35,449 nt of DNA from Streptomyces katrae (lineage in GTDB: Bacteria; Actinomycetota; Actinomycetes; Streptomycetales; Streptomycetaceae). The notes below the pieces were generated by a model. It worked only from the letters and a program-made list of their open reading frames with translations, was not told where the DNA came from and made no database searches. The number at the start of each line of letters is the position of its first letter. Within the stretch, counting starts at the first letter, position 1. The stretch spans positions 1 to 35,449 of the forward strand of contig NZ_JNZY01000049.1 of assembly GCF_000717655.1 (NCBI RefSeq), written 5' to 3'. The position numbers and the translations under genes are program-made. Positions 22,840 through 32,140 of this stretch are shown in pieces.

Positions 22840-23700
22840 GTGAACAGCCTGGTGCGACAAGACGGTACGGACGACCGTGCGGACAGCGGTGCGGACGGCG
22901 GTACGGGCGCCGGTGCGCACGACCGTGCAGGCGGCGGTACGGGCGGCGGTCCGAGCGGCGAGCGGTACCGCCGGGAGGACCTGGCCGCCGCGGCCGGCGT
23001 CAAGGTGCGCAACCTGCGCTACTACCAGGAGCGCGGGCTGCTCCCGCCGCCGCGCCGCGAGGGCCGTATCGCCTGGTACTCGGCGGACCACCTGACCCGG
23101 CTGCGGCTGATCAGCGATCTGCTGGGCCGCGGATACACCGTCAACGGCATCGCCGAGCTGCTGCACGCCTGGGAGGCGGGCGGCGGCCTGTCCCAACTCC
23201 TGGGCCTTGAGCGGGCGATGACCCGGGACTGGGTCCAGGAGGAGCCGGTCACCATGACCTTGGCCGAACTGCGCGAGCTGTTCGGCCCGGCCGCGACGGC
23301 CGAGGACACCCGGCGGGCCGCGCAGCTGGGGTACGTACGGATCGAGGGCGACCGGGTCACGCACCGGAGCGGGAGGCTGCTGGAGGCGACGCTCACGCTC
23401 GTACGGCAGGGCGTGCCGCTGGCGGAGATCCTCGATGCCGGGGACTTCGTGCAGACGCAGGCGGCTGCGCTCGCCGACCGGTTCGTCGGACTGTTCCGGC
23501 GGCATGTGATCGGCCCCGACGGACTTGAGCAGCTTTCGGCCAGCCAACTGGATCACATCTCGGACGCGGCTGGGGCGCTGCGGCCGGTGGCGGGCGAGGT
23601 CGTGGCCGCGGAGTTCGCCCGGGCGATGGCCCGGCGGATGGAGACGGAGGTCGCCGAACTGCTCCGCAAGGAGGCGGAGGAAGCCGTAACCGATCAGTAG
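22840..23700 (+). CDS. MerR-family transcriptional regulator with repetitive N-terminal extension
   Basis: The 286-residue protein begins with a disordered glycine- and aspartate-rich stretch (about residues 8-40) coded by a 12-bp tandem repeat. The MerR helix-turn-helix follows (about 42-110: YRREDLAAAAGVKVRNLRYY, RGLLPPPRR), then a coiled coil and a C-terminal domain ending in helices rich in Glu and Arg. The variable effector part (about 140-286) is similar in size to other Streptomyces MerR proteins with unknown ligand. The GTG at 22840 is the only start before the repeat and fits a leaderless transcript. It is upstream of the DUF6230 unit, 107 bp away, but that unit has its own promoter; control of it is possible, not shown. 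Confidence 0.88.
   Translation: MNSLVRQDGTDDRADSGADGGTGAGAHDRAGGGTGGGPSGERYRREDLAAAAGVKVRNLRYYQERGLLPPPRREGRIAWYSADHLTRLRLISDLLGRGYTVNGIAELLHAWEAGGGLSQLLGLERAMTRDWVQEEPVTMTLAELRELFGPAATAEDTRRAAQLGYVRIEGDRVTHRSGRLLEATLTLVRQGVPLAEILDAGDFVQTQAAALADRFVGLFRRHVIGPDGLEQLSASQLDHISDAAGALRPVAGEVVAAEFARAMARRMETEVAELLRKEAEEAVTDQ
22861..22956 (+). repeat. Eight degenerate 12-bp tandem repeats inside MerR gene
   Basis: Eight in-frame units, each coding four residues, read DGTD, DRAD, SGAD, GGTG, AGAH, DRAG, GGTG and GGPS. The shared nucleotide pattern is roughly GRCGGTRCGGRC. The array keeps the frame, so copy number could change without breaking the gene. Confidence 0.8.
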
Positions 23701-23731
23701 GAGTCGGCCGAAAAGGTACGGTCGAGCAACC

Positions 23732-23760
23732 TTGCCAACCCCCATTGGCACTCTTACATT
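23732..23760 (+). promoter_or_regulatory. Promoter of the DUF6230 unit with overlapping dyad
   Basis: TTGCCA (23732-23737) and TACATT (23755-23760), separated by 17 bp, form a good vegetative-type promoter, the best in this window. TGCCAA (23733-23738) and TTGGCA (23745-23750) make a perfect 6-bp inverted repeat over the -35 and spacer, where a repressor could act. The start codon is 47 bp downstream. Confidence 0.65.
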
Positions 23761-23807
23761 CAACTCGTCGGTAACAACGGTGCACAGCCGAAATAAGGGA
23801 CGATCTC

Positions 23808-25506
<1,699 letters not shown>

Positions 25507-25528
25507 CCGCGACGGCCCGCGTACGAGG

Positions 25529-25569
25529 AGGCCCGCCGGCCCCGGGAGCGATCCGGGACCGGCGGGCCT
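25529..25569. terminator. Bidirectional hairpin terminator between converging genes
   Basis: AGGCCCGCCGG (25529-25539) pairs perfectly with CCGGCGGGCCT (25559-25569). After one mismatch, CCCGG (25541-25545) pairs with CCGGG (25553-25557) around a 7-nt loop. It lies between the end of the DUF6230 unit and the end of the minus-strand penicillin acylase remnant. Confidence 0.88.
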
Positions 25570-25593
25570 TCCGCGTACGCGGCCCACCGGGCG

Positions 25594-26656
25594 TCAGCGG
25601 TGGGACGGGAACTCCACCACCTGCTGGTACGTGGGCCGGTTCTGCCAGTTGATCTGCGGGTGGCTCAGCCCGCCCACCGGGCGCTGCACGATCGCGTCCG
25701 CACACCACTGGTTGCCGGCCGCGCAGGTCCCGTCGGCCGGGTAGACGGCCGCCGGGGTGGCGGCGGCGGCCTGCTTGAGCGTGGCCGCCACGGTGTCACG
25801 GCACGCGGACAGCGAACCGCCGCCGCAGTACGTCCGGGCCAGCGGACCTGCGACCGGGCGCCCCAGCACCGTGCGCAGGTCCTTGTCCGCGTAGCTCCAC
25901 CAGCCGTACTGGAACGCCGACCCGGCATGTGAACCGGTGGGCCCGTGGCCCGCGTTGGGCGCCTCGTCGACGGTGAGGGAGGCGCGCAGGGCGTCGTACA
26001 GCGGCGCCCCGAGCCCCGGTTTGAACTCGGCCTCGATCAGCAGCGGCCACCATGCGTCCGTGATCCGGATGGCGTCGGCGTGCGCATACGTCTTCGAGCC
26101 CTGAGCGGTCTCCTTGCGCTCGGTCCCCGCCGCCTGCCAGGCGGCGAGCTTGTCGACCGCGGCCGCCACCACCGGATCGGTGACCGGCGCACTGCGCAGT
26201 ACGGCGAGCAGCTCGGGCAGCAGGTTCTCGGCCCGCAGGTCGGTGACGGCCGCGTCCGCCATGGCCTGGGTGAGCTTGGCGCGCGCGACCCCGCCCGCGG
26301 CGACGAGCGGTTCGACCCGCTGGTCGAGGAGGTCACCGCGGTGTACGGAGCCCATCCCGAAGCCGGCCGCGCTGTAGCCCTCGGCCTGCTTGTTGTTCCA
26401 ACTGATGTAGTAGTCCTGCCCGATGGACTGCGGGTGTTCGGCGGGCGGCGTGTAGGCGGCGGTGTTGGCCGCCGGGTCGAAGCCCTGCCACTCGTACGGC
26501 TGCCGGGCGTGCACGGGCAGCGCGGCGTCGACCCCGGCCGGGCGGACCGGGTACCGGCTTCGGGGGATCGGCGGCGGCGCCCGTACGGTCGAAGACCCGC
26601 TGCTCGGCGGTGACCGAGCCGGGATCCGGGAGCGCGGCACCCTGGGGGTTCGCGGG
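25594..26656 (-). pseudogene. Penicillin acylase-family protein, pseudogene with large deletions
   Basis: About 320 residues of the C-terminal part (beta subunit) are intact and convincing: RPAGVDAALPVHARQPYEW, DPAANTAAYTPPAEH, DYYISWNNKQAEGY, GSVHRGDLLDQR, YAHADAIRITDAWWPLLIEA, HAGSAFQYGWWSY, ending NRPTYQQVVEFPSHR. Full proteins have about 900 residues. Upstream of about 26556 this frame loses similarity. Another frame reads NPQGAALPDPGSVTAEQRVF (about 26590-26650), which resembles a part much nearer the N-terminus of the same family, and directly before it stands a TAG (26657-26659). The signal peptide, the alpha-subunit core and the catalytic N-terminal Ser are absent. At least two deletions are inferred, and no activity is expected. 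Confidence 0.82.
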
Positions 26657-26700
26657 CTAATCCGTTGCCGGAACTGGGGGGTGTCGGACACGCTCCTGCC

Positions 26701-27012
26701 ATGTCTCAGACTGCGATGCCCCCACGCGCGCTCGCCGACCTGTTCTCCGGTGGCCGGCTCACCGCCATCCCGCGCAAGACCGCCCGCCGCGAGCAGTTGT
26801 TGGCCTACCTCGCAGAAACCCTCTTCGCCGGGGGCCGGGCGTACACCGAGCCCGAGGTGAACGACGCACTGCGCACCGTGCACGAGGACTGCTCGGCGCT
26901 GCGGCGGTACCTGATCACCTCGGGCCTGCTGACCCGCACCCGGGACGGCAGCAGCTACCGCCGCGCCGACGTCGTGGACTCGACTATCCCCGGTACGTCT
27001 CCAGCAGCCTGA
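26701..27012 (+). CDS. DUF2087-domain protein
   Basis: The 103-residue protein contains a small winged-helix-like domain with the pattern of DUF2087: KTARREQLLAYLAETLFAGG, YTEPEVNDALRTVHEDC, LRRYLITSGLLTRTRDGSSY. Such domains occur alone or fused to regulators and may bind nucleic acid; the function is unproven. The ATG at 26701 has no good ribosome binding site; another ATG follows five codons later. The last 29 bp overlap the end of the oppositely oriented oxidoreductase gene (convergent tail-to-tail overlap), so the final residues are constrained by both genes. Confidence 0.8.
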   Translation: MSQTAMPPRALADLFSGGRLTAIPRKTARREQLLAYLAETLFAGGRAYTEPEVNDALRTVHEDCSALRRYLITSGLLTRTRDGSSYRRADVVDSTIPGTSPAA

Positions 27013-28423
27013 GCCAGATCTCGCTGATCGTCGGGAACGACGGGACCGCGTGCCACAGCCGGTCGACCGGGACCTCCCCCGCGACCGCGATGGTGGCCGC
27101 GTGCACGAGCTCTGCGGCGCCCGGGCCGACGAAGGTGACCCCCAGGAGCACCTCCCGGTCCAGGTCGACGACCATCCGGGCCCGGCCGCGGTACCCGTCG
27201 GCGTACAGGCCCGCGCCCGAGACCTTGCCCAGGTCGTAGTCGACGGCACGCACCCGGTGGCCGGCCCGCTCGGCCTCGGCGAGGGTCAGGCCCACCGCCG
27301 CCGCCTCCGGGTCGGTGAACACCGCCTGCGGCAGGGCCTGCGTATCGGCGGTCGCCGCGTGCGCGCCCCAGCGGCCTGTGTCGAGCTCGGCACTGCCCGC
27401 CGCGCGGGCCGCGATGGCGGCGCCCGCGATCCGGGCCTGGTACTTGCCCTGGTGGGTCAGCAGCGCGCGGTGGTTCACGTCGCCGACGGCGTACAGCCAG
27501 TCGTGGCCCTCGACCCGGCAGCTCTCGTCGACCGGGATCCAGTCCCCGGGCGTCAGCCCGACGGTCTCCAGCCCGATGTCCTCGGTATGCGGCGAGCGCC
27601 CGGTTGCCATCAGCAGCTCGTCGCCCTCCAGGACCTCGCCGCCCTCCAGTACGACCTGGACGGGCCCGGCCGAACCGTCCCGTACGACCGCCTCGACGGA
27701 GACGTCCGTACGGACCACAGCACCGGCCTCGCGCAGCGCCTCGGCGACCAGTTCTCCGGCGAACGGCTCCATCCGCGGCAGCAACCGGGAGCCGCGGACG
27801 AGGACCGTGACCTGCGAGCCGAGGGCCTGCCAGGCCGTGGCCATCTCGGCGGCCACCACCGAACCGCCCACGATCAGCAGCCGGCCCGGCACCTGCCGGG
27901 CGGAGGTGGCCTCGCGGCTGGTCCACGGCCGCGCCCCGGCGAGCCCCGGCACGTCCGGGACCATGGCGCGGGTGCCGGTGGCGACGACCACCGCGTGCCG
28001 GGCGGCGAGCACGTGGTGCTCCCCCTCGGGACTGGAGACGGCGACCTTGCGGACGCCGTACAGGCGGCCGTGGCCCCGGTAGAGGTGGGCGCCGATCGAG
28101 TCGATCCAGTCGACCTGGCCGTCGTCCTTCCAACTGCCGGTCCAGTGGTCGCGGTGCGCGAACACGGCCGACGCATCGAGCGGCCCCCCGACCGAGCCCG
28201 CGAGACCGGGCACCCGGCGGGCATCTGCCCTGGCCAGCGCCGGGCGCAGCAGCGCCTTGCTCGGGACGCAGGCCCAGTAGGAGCACTCCCCGCCGACGAG
28301 CTCGGCCTCCACCAGGGCCGTGGTCAGCCCGGCGGCGCGGGTCCGGTCCACGACGTTCTCGCCGGCCGGTCCCCCACCGAGCACCACGACGTCGTACTCC
28401 ACCGCTTCCGACACAGTCACCAT
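26984..28423 (-). CDS. FAD-dependent pyridine nucleotide-disulfide oxidoreductase
   Basis: The 479-residue protein has the FAD-binding GGGPAG (residues 16-21), the redox-active disulfide GGECSYWACVPSK (Cys47 and Cys52, the C-x4-C of dihydrolipoamide dehydrogenase and mercuric reductase relatives), an ATGT motif, an NAD(P)-binding GGSVVAAEMA, the second FAD motif YAVGDVNH and a C-terminal interface domain. The usual HPTxSE active-site His region reads HAVPSFPTISE, nearer to the mercuric-reductase-like branch than to true dihydrolipoamide dehydrogenases. No mer genes are near, so it is best called a general disulfide or quinone reductase. The ATG at 28423 lies 84 bp after a thioredoxin-fold gene on the same strand, which could be a redox partner. 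Confidence 0.9.
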   Translation of the reverse strand: MVTVSEAVEYDVVVLGGGPAGENVVDRTRAAGLTTALVEAELVGGECSYWACVPSKALLRPALARADARRVPGLAGSVGGPLDASAVFAHRDHWTGSWKDDGQVDWIDSIGAHLYRGHGRLYGVRKVAVSSPEGEHHVLAARHAVVVATGTRAMVPDVPGLAGARPWTSREATSARQVPGRLLIVGGSVVAAEMATAWQALGSQVTVLVRGSRLLPRMEPFAGELVAEALREAGAVVRTDVSVEAVVRDGSAGPVQVVLEGGEVLEGDELLMATGRSPHTEDIGLETVGLTPGDWIPVDESCRVEGHDWLYAVGDVNHRALLTHQGKYQARIAGAAIAARAAGSAELDTGRWGAHAATADTQALPQAVFTDPEAAAVGLTLAEAERAGHRVRAVDYDLGKVSGAGLYADGYRGRARMVVDLDREVLLGVTFVGPGAAELVHAATIAVAGEVPVDRLWHAVPSFPTISEIWLRLLETYRG

Positions 28424-28506
28424 CCGTGGTTCCAGGGGCTCATGTCCCTGTCACCTTACGTGGGCACCGCATGCGGCGCGGGAGACGCGCGGCAGCCGGT
28501 CGGAGC

Positions 28507-28911
28507 TCAGGCTTCCGTGGTACCGGCGGAGTCGGCCTGGCCCTGGCCCTCCTGCTGCGACGCGGCGATCTTCGCGCGCACCTCGTCCATGTCCAGCTGC
28601 CGAGCCTGCCCGATGAGGTCCGTCAGCGCGGCCTCGGGCAGCGCGCCGGGCTGCGCGAAGATGGCGACCTGGTCCCGGACGATCATCAGCGTCGGGATCG
28701 AGGTGATCTGGAAGGCGGCGGCCAGCTCCTGCTGCGCCTCCGTGTCCACCTTGGCGAAGACCAGGTCGGGGTTGGCCTCGGCGGCCTTCTCGTAGACCGG
28801 GGCGAACTGCAGGCACGGCCGGCACCAGCCCGCCCAGAAGTCGATCAGCACGAACGGGTTCTCGCTGACCGTCTGGTCGAAGTTGTCCTTGGTGAGCTCG
28901 ACAGTAGCCAC
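28507..28911 (-). CDS. Thioredoxin with WCRPC active site and C-terminal extension
   Basis: The 134-residue protein has the thioredoxin fold: FVLIDFWAGWCRPCLQFAPV with the redox pair Cys30/Cys33, AKVDTE, the cis-proline loop SIPTLMI, and the last strand-helix to about residue 100. The central Gly of the canonical WCGPC is Arg31 here, which should change redox potential and partner choice. A charged helical extension of about 30 residues (QARQLDMDEVRAKIAASQQE) follows. The GTG at 28911 has AGGAGG 10 nt upstream. The longer frame to 29130 runs through the terminator of the gene before and is not credible. Downstream on the same strand is an FAD disulfide oxidoreductase. Confidence 0.92.
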   Translation of the reverse strand: MATVELTKDNFDQTVSENPFVLIDFWAGWCRPCLQFAPVYEKAAEANPDLVFAKVDTEAQQELAAAFQITSIPTLMIVRDQVAIFAQPGALPEAALTDLIGQARQLDMDEVRAKIAASQQEGQGQADSAGTTEA

Positions 28912-28976
28912 GGCTTCCAGACCTCCTGAGTGGTTCGTATGCAGCTTGAACGATCGGCCGGCCCCGCGCATTCCAC

Positions 28977-29014
28977 CCGTGGGGCCCGGGCCCGCCGGGG
29001 CCCGGGCCCCACGG
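28977..29014 (-). terminator. 17-bp perfect hairpin terminator of the aldehyde dehydrogenase gene
   Basis: CCGTGGGGCCCGGGCCC (28977-28993) and GGGCCCGGGCCCCACGG (28998-29014) pair without mismatch around a GCCG tetraloop. It begins 3 nt after the stop codon of the minus-strand aldehyde dehydrogenase gene and lies upstream of the thioredoxin gene, separating the two transcripts. Confidence 0.88.
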
Positions 29015-29017
29015 CCC

Positions 29018-30457
29018 TCAGAAGGGGTGCCCCGCCGGGGTCGAGCGGACCGTGGTCCAGCGCAGCTCCGTGAAGGCGTCCAGGTTCGCCTCGCCGCCGA
29101 ACCGGGCTCCGGTGCCGGAGGCGCCGACACCGCCGAAGGGGGCCACCGCCTCGTCGTTCACCGTCTGGTCGTTGACGTGCGCGATCCCGGTCGGGATCCG
29201 CCCCGCCAGCTCGAGCCCGCGCGCCGCGTCCCGGGTCACGATCCCGAGGGAGAGGCCGTACGGACCGGCCGACGCCAGGGCGACCGCCTCCTCCTCCGTC
29301 GCGAAGGACCGTACGGGCGCCACCGGGCCGAAGACCTCCTCCGCGTAGGCGGGGGTGTCGTCGACGACGCCCGCCAGCACGGTCGGCCGGTAGAACAGCC
29401 CCTCGTGGGTGCCCCCGGCGACGAGCTTCGCGCCCTGCTCCGTACTGGCCTCGACCAGGCCGTGGACCCGCTCCAGCTGGCCGCGGTCGATCAGCGGGCC
29501 CAGGTGCACCCGGTCGCGGTACGGGTCCCCCACCACCAGTGCCTCGGCCCGCGCGGCGAGCCGCTCGACGTACTCGTCGTACAGCGAGGCGTGGACGAGG
29601 TGCCGGCCGGCCGTCATGCAGATCTGGCCCTGGTGGAAGAACGAGCCCCACGAAGCCTGCGCGACCGCGGCCCCGACATCGGCGTCCCGGAGGACGACGA
29701 GGGCGGAGTTCCCGCCCAACTCCAGGTGCACACGCTTGAGATGACGTCCTGCCAGCTCTCCGACGACCCGCCCGGCGGCGGTGGACCCGGTGAACGACAC
29801 CACCCGGACCAGCGGATCGGCGACCACCGCGGCCCCGGTCTCGGCGCCCCCGGGCAGCACGTGCAGCAGCCCGGCCGGCAGCCCTGCTGCGGCGAAGACG
29901 GCGGCGAGCGCGAGGCCGCCGCACACGGCGGTCCGCCGGTCCGGCTTGAGCAGCACCGCGTTGCCGAGGGCGAGGGCCGGGGCGACCGAGCGGATCGCCA
30001 GGATCAGCGGGGCGTTGAACGGGGCCACCACGCCCACCACCCCGGCCGGGACCCGGCGGGTGAAGGACAGCCGCGGCGCCTCGCTCGGCAGCACCTGCCC
30101 GGCGGGACGGGAGGCCAGCGCTGCGGCCTCGTAGCACTCCTGGGCGGCGACGTGCAGCTCGAAGTCGGCCTTGCCGGGTATGGAGCCGGACTCCCGCACC
30201 AGCCAGTCCCGCAGCTCCCCGGCGTGGGCGGCGAACAGGTCGCCGGCCCGGCGCAGGACGGCGGCCCGCTCCAGGTGGGAGGCCCGCGCCCAGTCGTCCT
30301 GGGCGGCCCGGGCCCGTACGGCGGCCTCCGGGACATCGGCGGGGGCGGCCAGCCGGACGGTGGCGAGGGTCAGGCCGGTGGCGGGTTCGACGACCGGGGC
30401 GGCGCCCCCGGTCAGGGGCAGTCCGTCCTGCCAGAGCGTCGGTTCGAGGAGCGGCAT
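29018..30457 (-). CDS. Aldehyde dehydrogenase (benzaldehyde/vanillin dehydrogenase-like)
   Basis: The 479-residue NAD(P)-dependent enzyme oxidises an aldehyde to its acid. Visible are GVVAPFNAPLILAIR, the cofactor region FTGSTAAGR, the catalytic Glu in HLELGGN, the nucleophile Cys280 in GQICMTAGR, and the C-terminal EEVFGPVAPV and FGGVGASGTG. The overall pattern is closest to the benzaldehyde/vanillin branch, but substrate is not fixed by sequence. GGAGG lies 9 nt before the ATG at 30457. A thiolase gene lies 177 bp upstream on the same strand, with no terminator seen between them; together they hint at breakdown of an aromatic or fatty compound. A perfect terminator follows. Confidence 0.9.
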   Translation of the reverse strand: MPLLEPTLWQDGLPLTGGAAPVVEPATGLTLATVRLAAPADVPEAAVRARAAQDDWARASHLERAAVLRRAGDLFAAHAGELRDWLVRESGSIPGKADFELHVAAQECYEAAALASRPAGQVLPSEAPRLSFTRRVPAGVVGVVAPFNAPLILAIRSVAPALALGNAVLLKPDRRTAVCGGLALAAVFAAAGLPAGLLHVLPGGAETGAAVVADPLVRVVSFTGSTAAGRVVGELAGRHLKRVHLELGGNSALVVLRDADVGAAVAQASWGSFFHQGQICMTAGRHLVHASLYDEYVERLAARAEALVVGDPYRDRVHLGPLIDRGQLERVHGLVEASTEQGAKLVAGGTHEGLFYRPTVLAGVVDDTPAYAEEVFGPVAPVRSFATEEEAVALASAGPYGLSLGIVTRDAARGLELAGRIPTGIAHVNDQTVNDEAVAPFGGVGASGTGARFGGEANLDAFTELRWTTVRSTPAGHPF

Positions 30458-30634
30458 GGCGCGGGGCCTCCGGTGGGGATGGGCGGGGCGGGGGGGGCGG
30501 CAGCACGCGCCATCGTGCCAGACCGGAGGCACCACATCTGTTCAGTTATTGGGCAGTTGACGGACCGTCGTGACCAGAAACGATCGACGGCCGGGCGCCG
30601 TGAGCGAGTGCCGTGAGCGAGTTCAGGCGGGCGT

Positions 30635-31852
30635 TCAGCGCTCCAGGACGAGCGCGATGCCCTGCCCGACCCCGATGCACAGCGTCGCCATGCCGGTGCC
30701 CGAGCCGGCTGCGGCCAGCTGGTGCGCCACCGAGCCGGCCAGCCGCGCCCCGGACGCACCGAGCGGGTGGCCGATCGCAATGGCACCACCGCGCGGGTTG
30801 ACCACGGCCGGGTCCAGCTCCGGCCAGGCCGCGAGACAGCCCAACGCCTGTGCGGCGAAAGCCTCGTTGAGCTCGAGGGCGGTGAGATCGGCCAGGCTGC
30901 GGCCCGCCTTGGCGAGCGCCCGCTGCACGGCGTCGACCGGGCCCAGGCCGAACAGCTGCGGCTCGATGCCGGTGACCGCGGAGGCACTGATCCGGGCGAG
31001 CGGCTCCCGGCCGGTGGCCGCCAGCCCCTCCTCGTCCGTCAGCAGCAGCGCCGCCGCGCCGTCGTTGAGCGGGGAGGCGTTGGCCGCCGTGACCGTACCC
31101 GTGCCGTCCGTCCGGAAGGCGGGCTTCAGGCGGGCCAGCGCCTCGGGGGTGGATCCCTCGCGGATGCATTCGTCGCGCACGAGGTCCACCCCGGGGTACG
31201 GGACGACCTCGTCCTCGTACAGCCCGGCGGTCCAGGCGGCCGCGGCCTTGCGGTGGCTCTCCAGGGCGAACAGGTCCTGGGCCTCGCGGGTGATGCCGTG
31301 CTTCTCGGCGATGAGCTCGGCACCCTCGCCGAGCGAGCCCGTCCACTCCGTGGGCATGCGGGGGTTGGTCATCCGCCAGCCGAGGGTCGTGGACCACATC
31401 TGCTGGTGGCCGGCCGGGAAGGCCCGTTCCGGCTTCTGCACCACCCAGGGGGCGCGGCTCATCGACTCCACGCCGCCCGCGATGGCGACGGATGCGTCGC
31501 CCAGCGCGATCGCCCGGGCGGCCTGGATCACCGCTTCGAGACCCGAACCGCAGAGCCGGTTGACGGTGACCCCGGGGACGGCCACCGGCAGTCCTGCGAG
31601 CAGGACGGCCATCCGGGCCACGTCCCGGTTGTCCTCGCCCGCGCCGTTGGCGTCGCCGAAGACGACGTCGTCGATCTGCGCGGGGTCGAGGTCGGGCGTA
31701 CGGTCCACCAGCGCCCGCACGACGTGCGCAGCGAGGTCGTCCGGGCGGACCCCGGCGTAGGCGCCGCCGAACTTGCCGATCGGGGTGCGGACGGCGTCGA
31801 CGACGTACACGTCGCGGACGCTGCGTCCGTCGCGGGCGGTGCGGATGCTCAT
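30635..31852 (-). CDS. Thiolase (acetyl-CoA C-acyltransferase, 3-oxoadipyl-CoA thiolase-like)
   Basis: The 405-residue protein has all thiolase signatures: the nucleophile Cys101 in NRLCGSG, GGVESMSRAP, LNDGAAALLL, LNEAFAAQ, the second active-site block GHPLGASGARL and the C-terminal Cys in CIGVGQG. It cleaves a 3-oxoacyl-CoA with CoA. The start VVDAVRTPIGKFGG and length resemble PcaF/PaaJ-type thiolases of aromatic breakdown, but fatty-acid thiolases look alike. AGGAGA is 8 nt before the ATG at 31852. The gene lies upstream of the aldehyde dehydrogenase and downstream of a LacI regulator; the 288-bp gap to the latter holds a tandem repeat. Confidence 0.9.
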   Translation of the reverse strand: MSIRTARDGRSVRDVYVVDAVRTPIGKFGGAYAGVRPDDLAAHVVRALVDRTPDLDPAQIDDVVFGDANGAGEDNRDVARMAVLLAGLPVAVPGVTVNRLCGSGLEAVIQAARAIALGDASVAIAGGVESMSRAPWVVQKPERAFPAGHQQMWSTTLGWRMTNPRMPTEWTGSLGEGAELIAEKHGITREAQDLFALESHRKAAAAWTAGLYEDEVVPYPGVDLVRDECIREGSTPEALARLKPAFRTDGTGTVTAANASPLNDGAAALLLTDEEGLAATGREPLARISASAVTGIEPQLFGLGPVDAVQRALAKAGRSLADLTALELNEAFAAQALGCLAAWPELDPAVVNPRGGAIAIGHPLGASGARLAGSVAHQLAAAGSGTGMATLCIGVGQGIALVLER

Positions 31853-32063
31853 GGGGGCTCTCCTGGGCGGATCCGTACGGGCGGCGCCGGGCGGTGCCGG
31901 GGTCGGCACCCGGTACGGCGCCGGGCGCGCCCGGTGGGGCGCGCCCGCAGTCTCCGTCCGCAGGTCACCGCCTGTCAACGGCCCTTCGCCGACCATGGGC
32001 GGACGGCCTCGGCGGGGCGGGGCGGACGGTCACGCGGCTGCGGTCACGGGCGTGTCGTCGCGC

Positions 32064-32105
32064 GCTTGCCGTGACGAGCTTGCCGTGACGAGCTTGCCGT
32101 CACCG
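32064..32105. repeat. Three 14-bp tandem repeats between LacI and thiolase genes
   Basis: GCTTGCCGTGACGA occurs at 32064-32077 and 32078-32091, with a third, partly changed copy at 32092-32105. GTCACGGGC also recurs on both sides (about 32044 and 32112). The array is 210 bp upstream of the thiolase start, so it could bind a regulator, or be a neutral slippage product. Confidence 0.75.
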
Positions 32106-32140
32106 CCTGCTGTCACGGGCCTGCCCCTGCGGGCCCGCCG

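Noticed and set aside
22861..22956. Possible CRISPR-like array because of regular repeats
   Set aside because: Units are 12 bp, contiguous without spacers, and in frame with the MerR protein.
25594..27249. A single 551-codon minus-strand frame covering the acylase remnant, the DUF2087 gene and part of the oxidoreductase gene
   Set aside because: Only the part below about 26556 resembles penicillin acylase; the rest is a shadow of neighbouring genes, so it is not a full-length protein.
28912..29130. N-terminal extension of thioredoxin to 29130
   Set aside because: It would translate through a 17-bp terminator hairpin and into the aldehyde dehydrogenase end; AGGAGG fixes the GTG at 28911.
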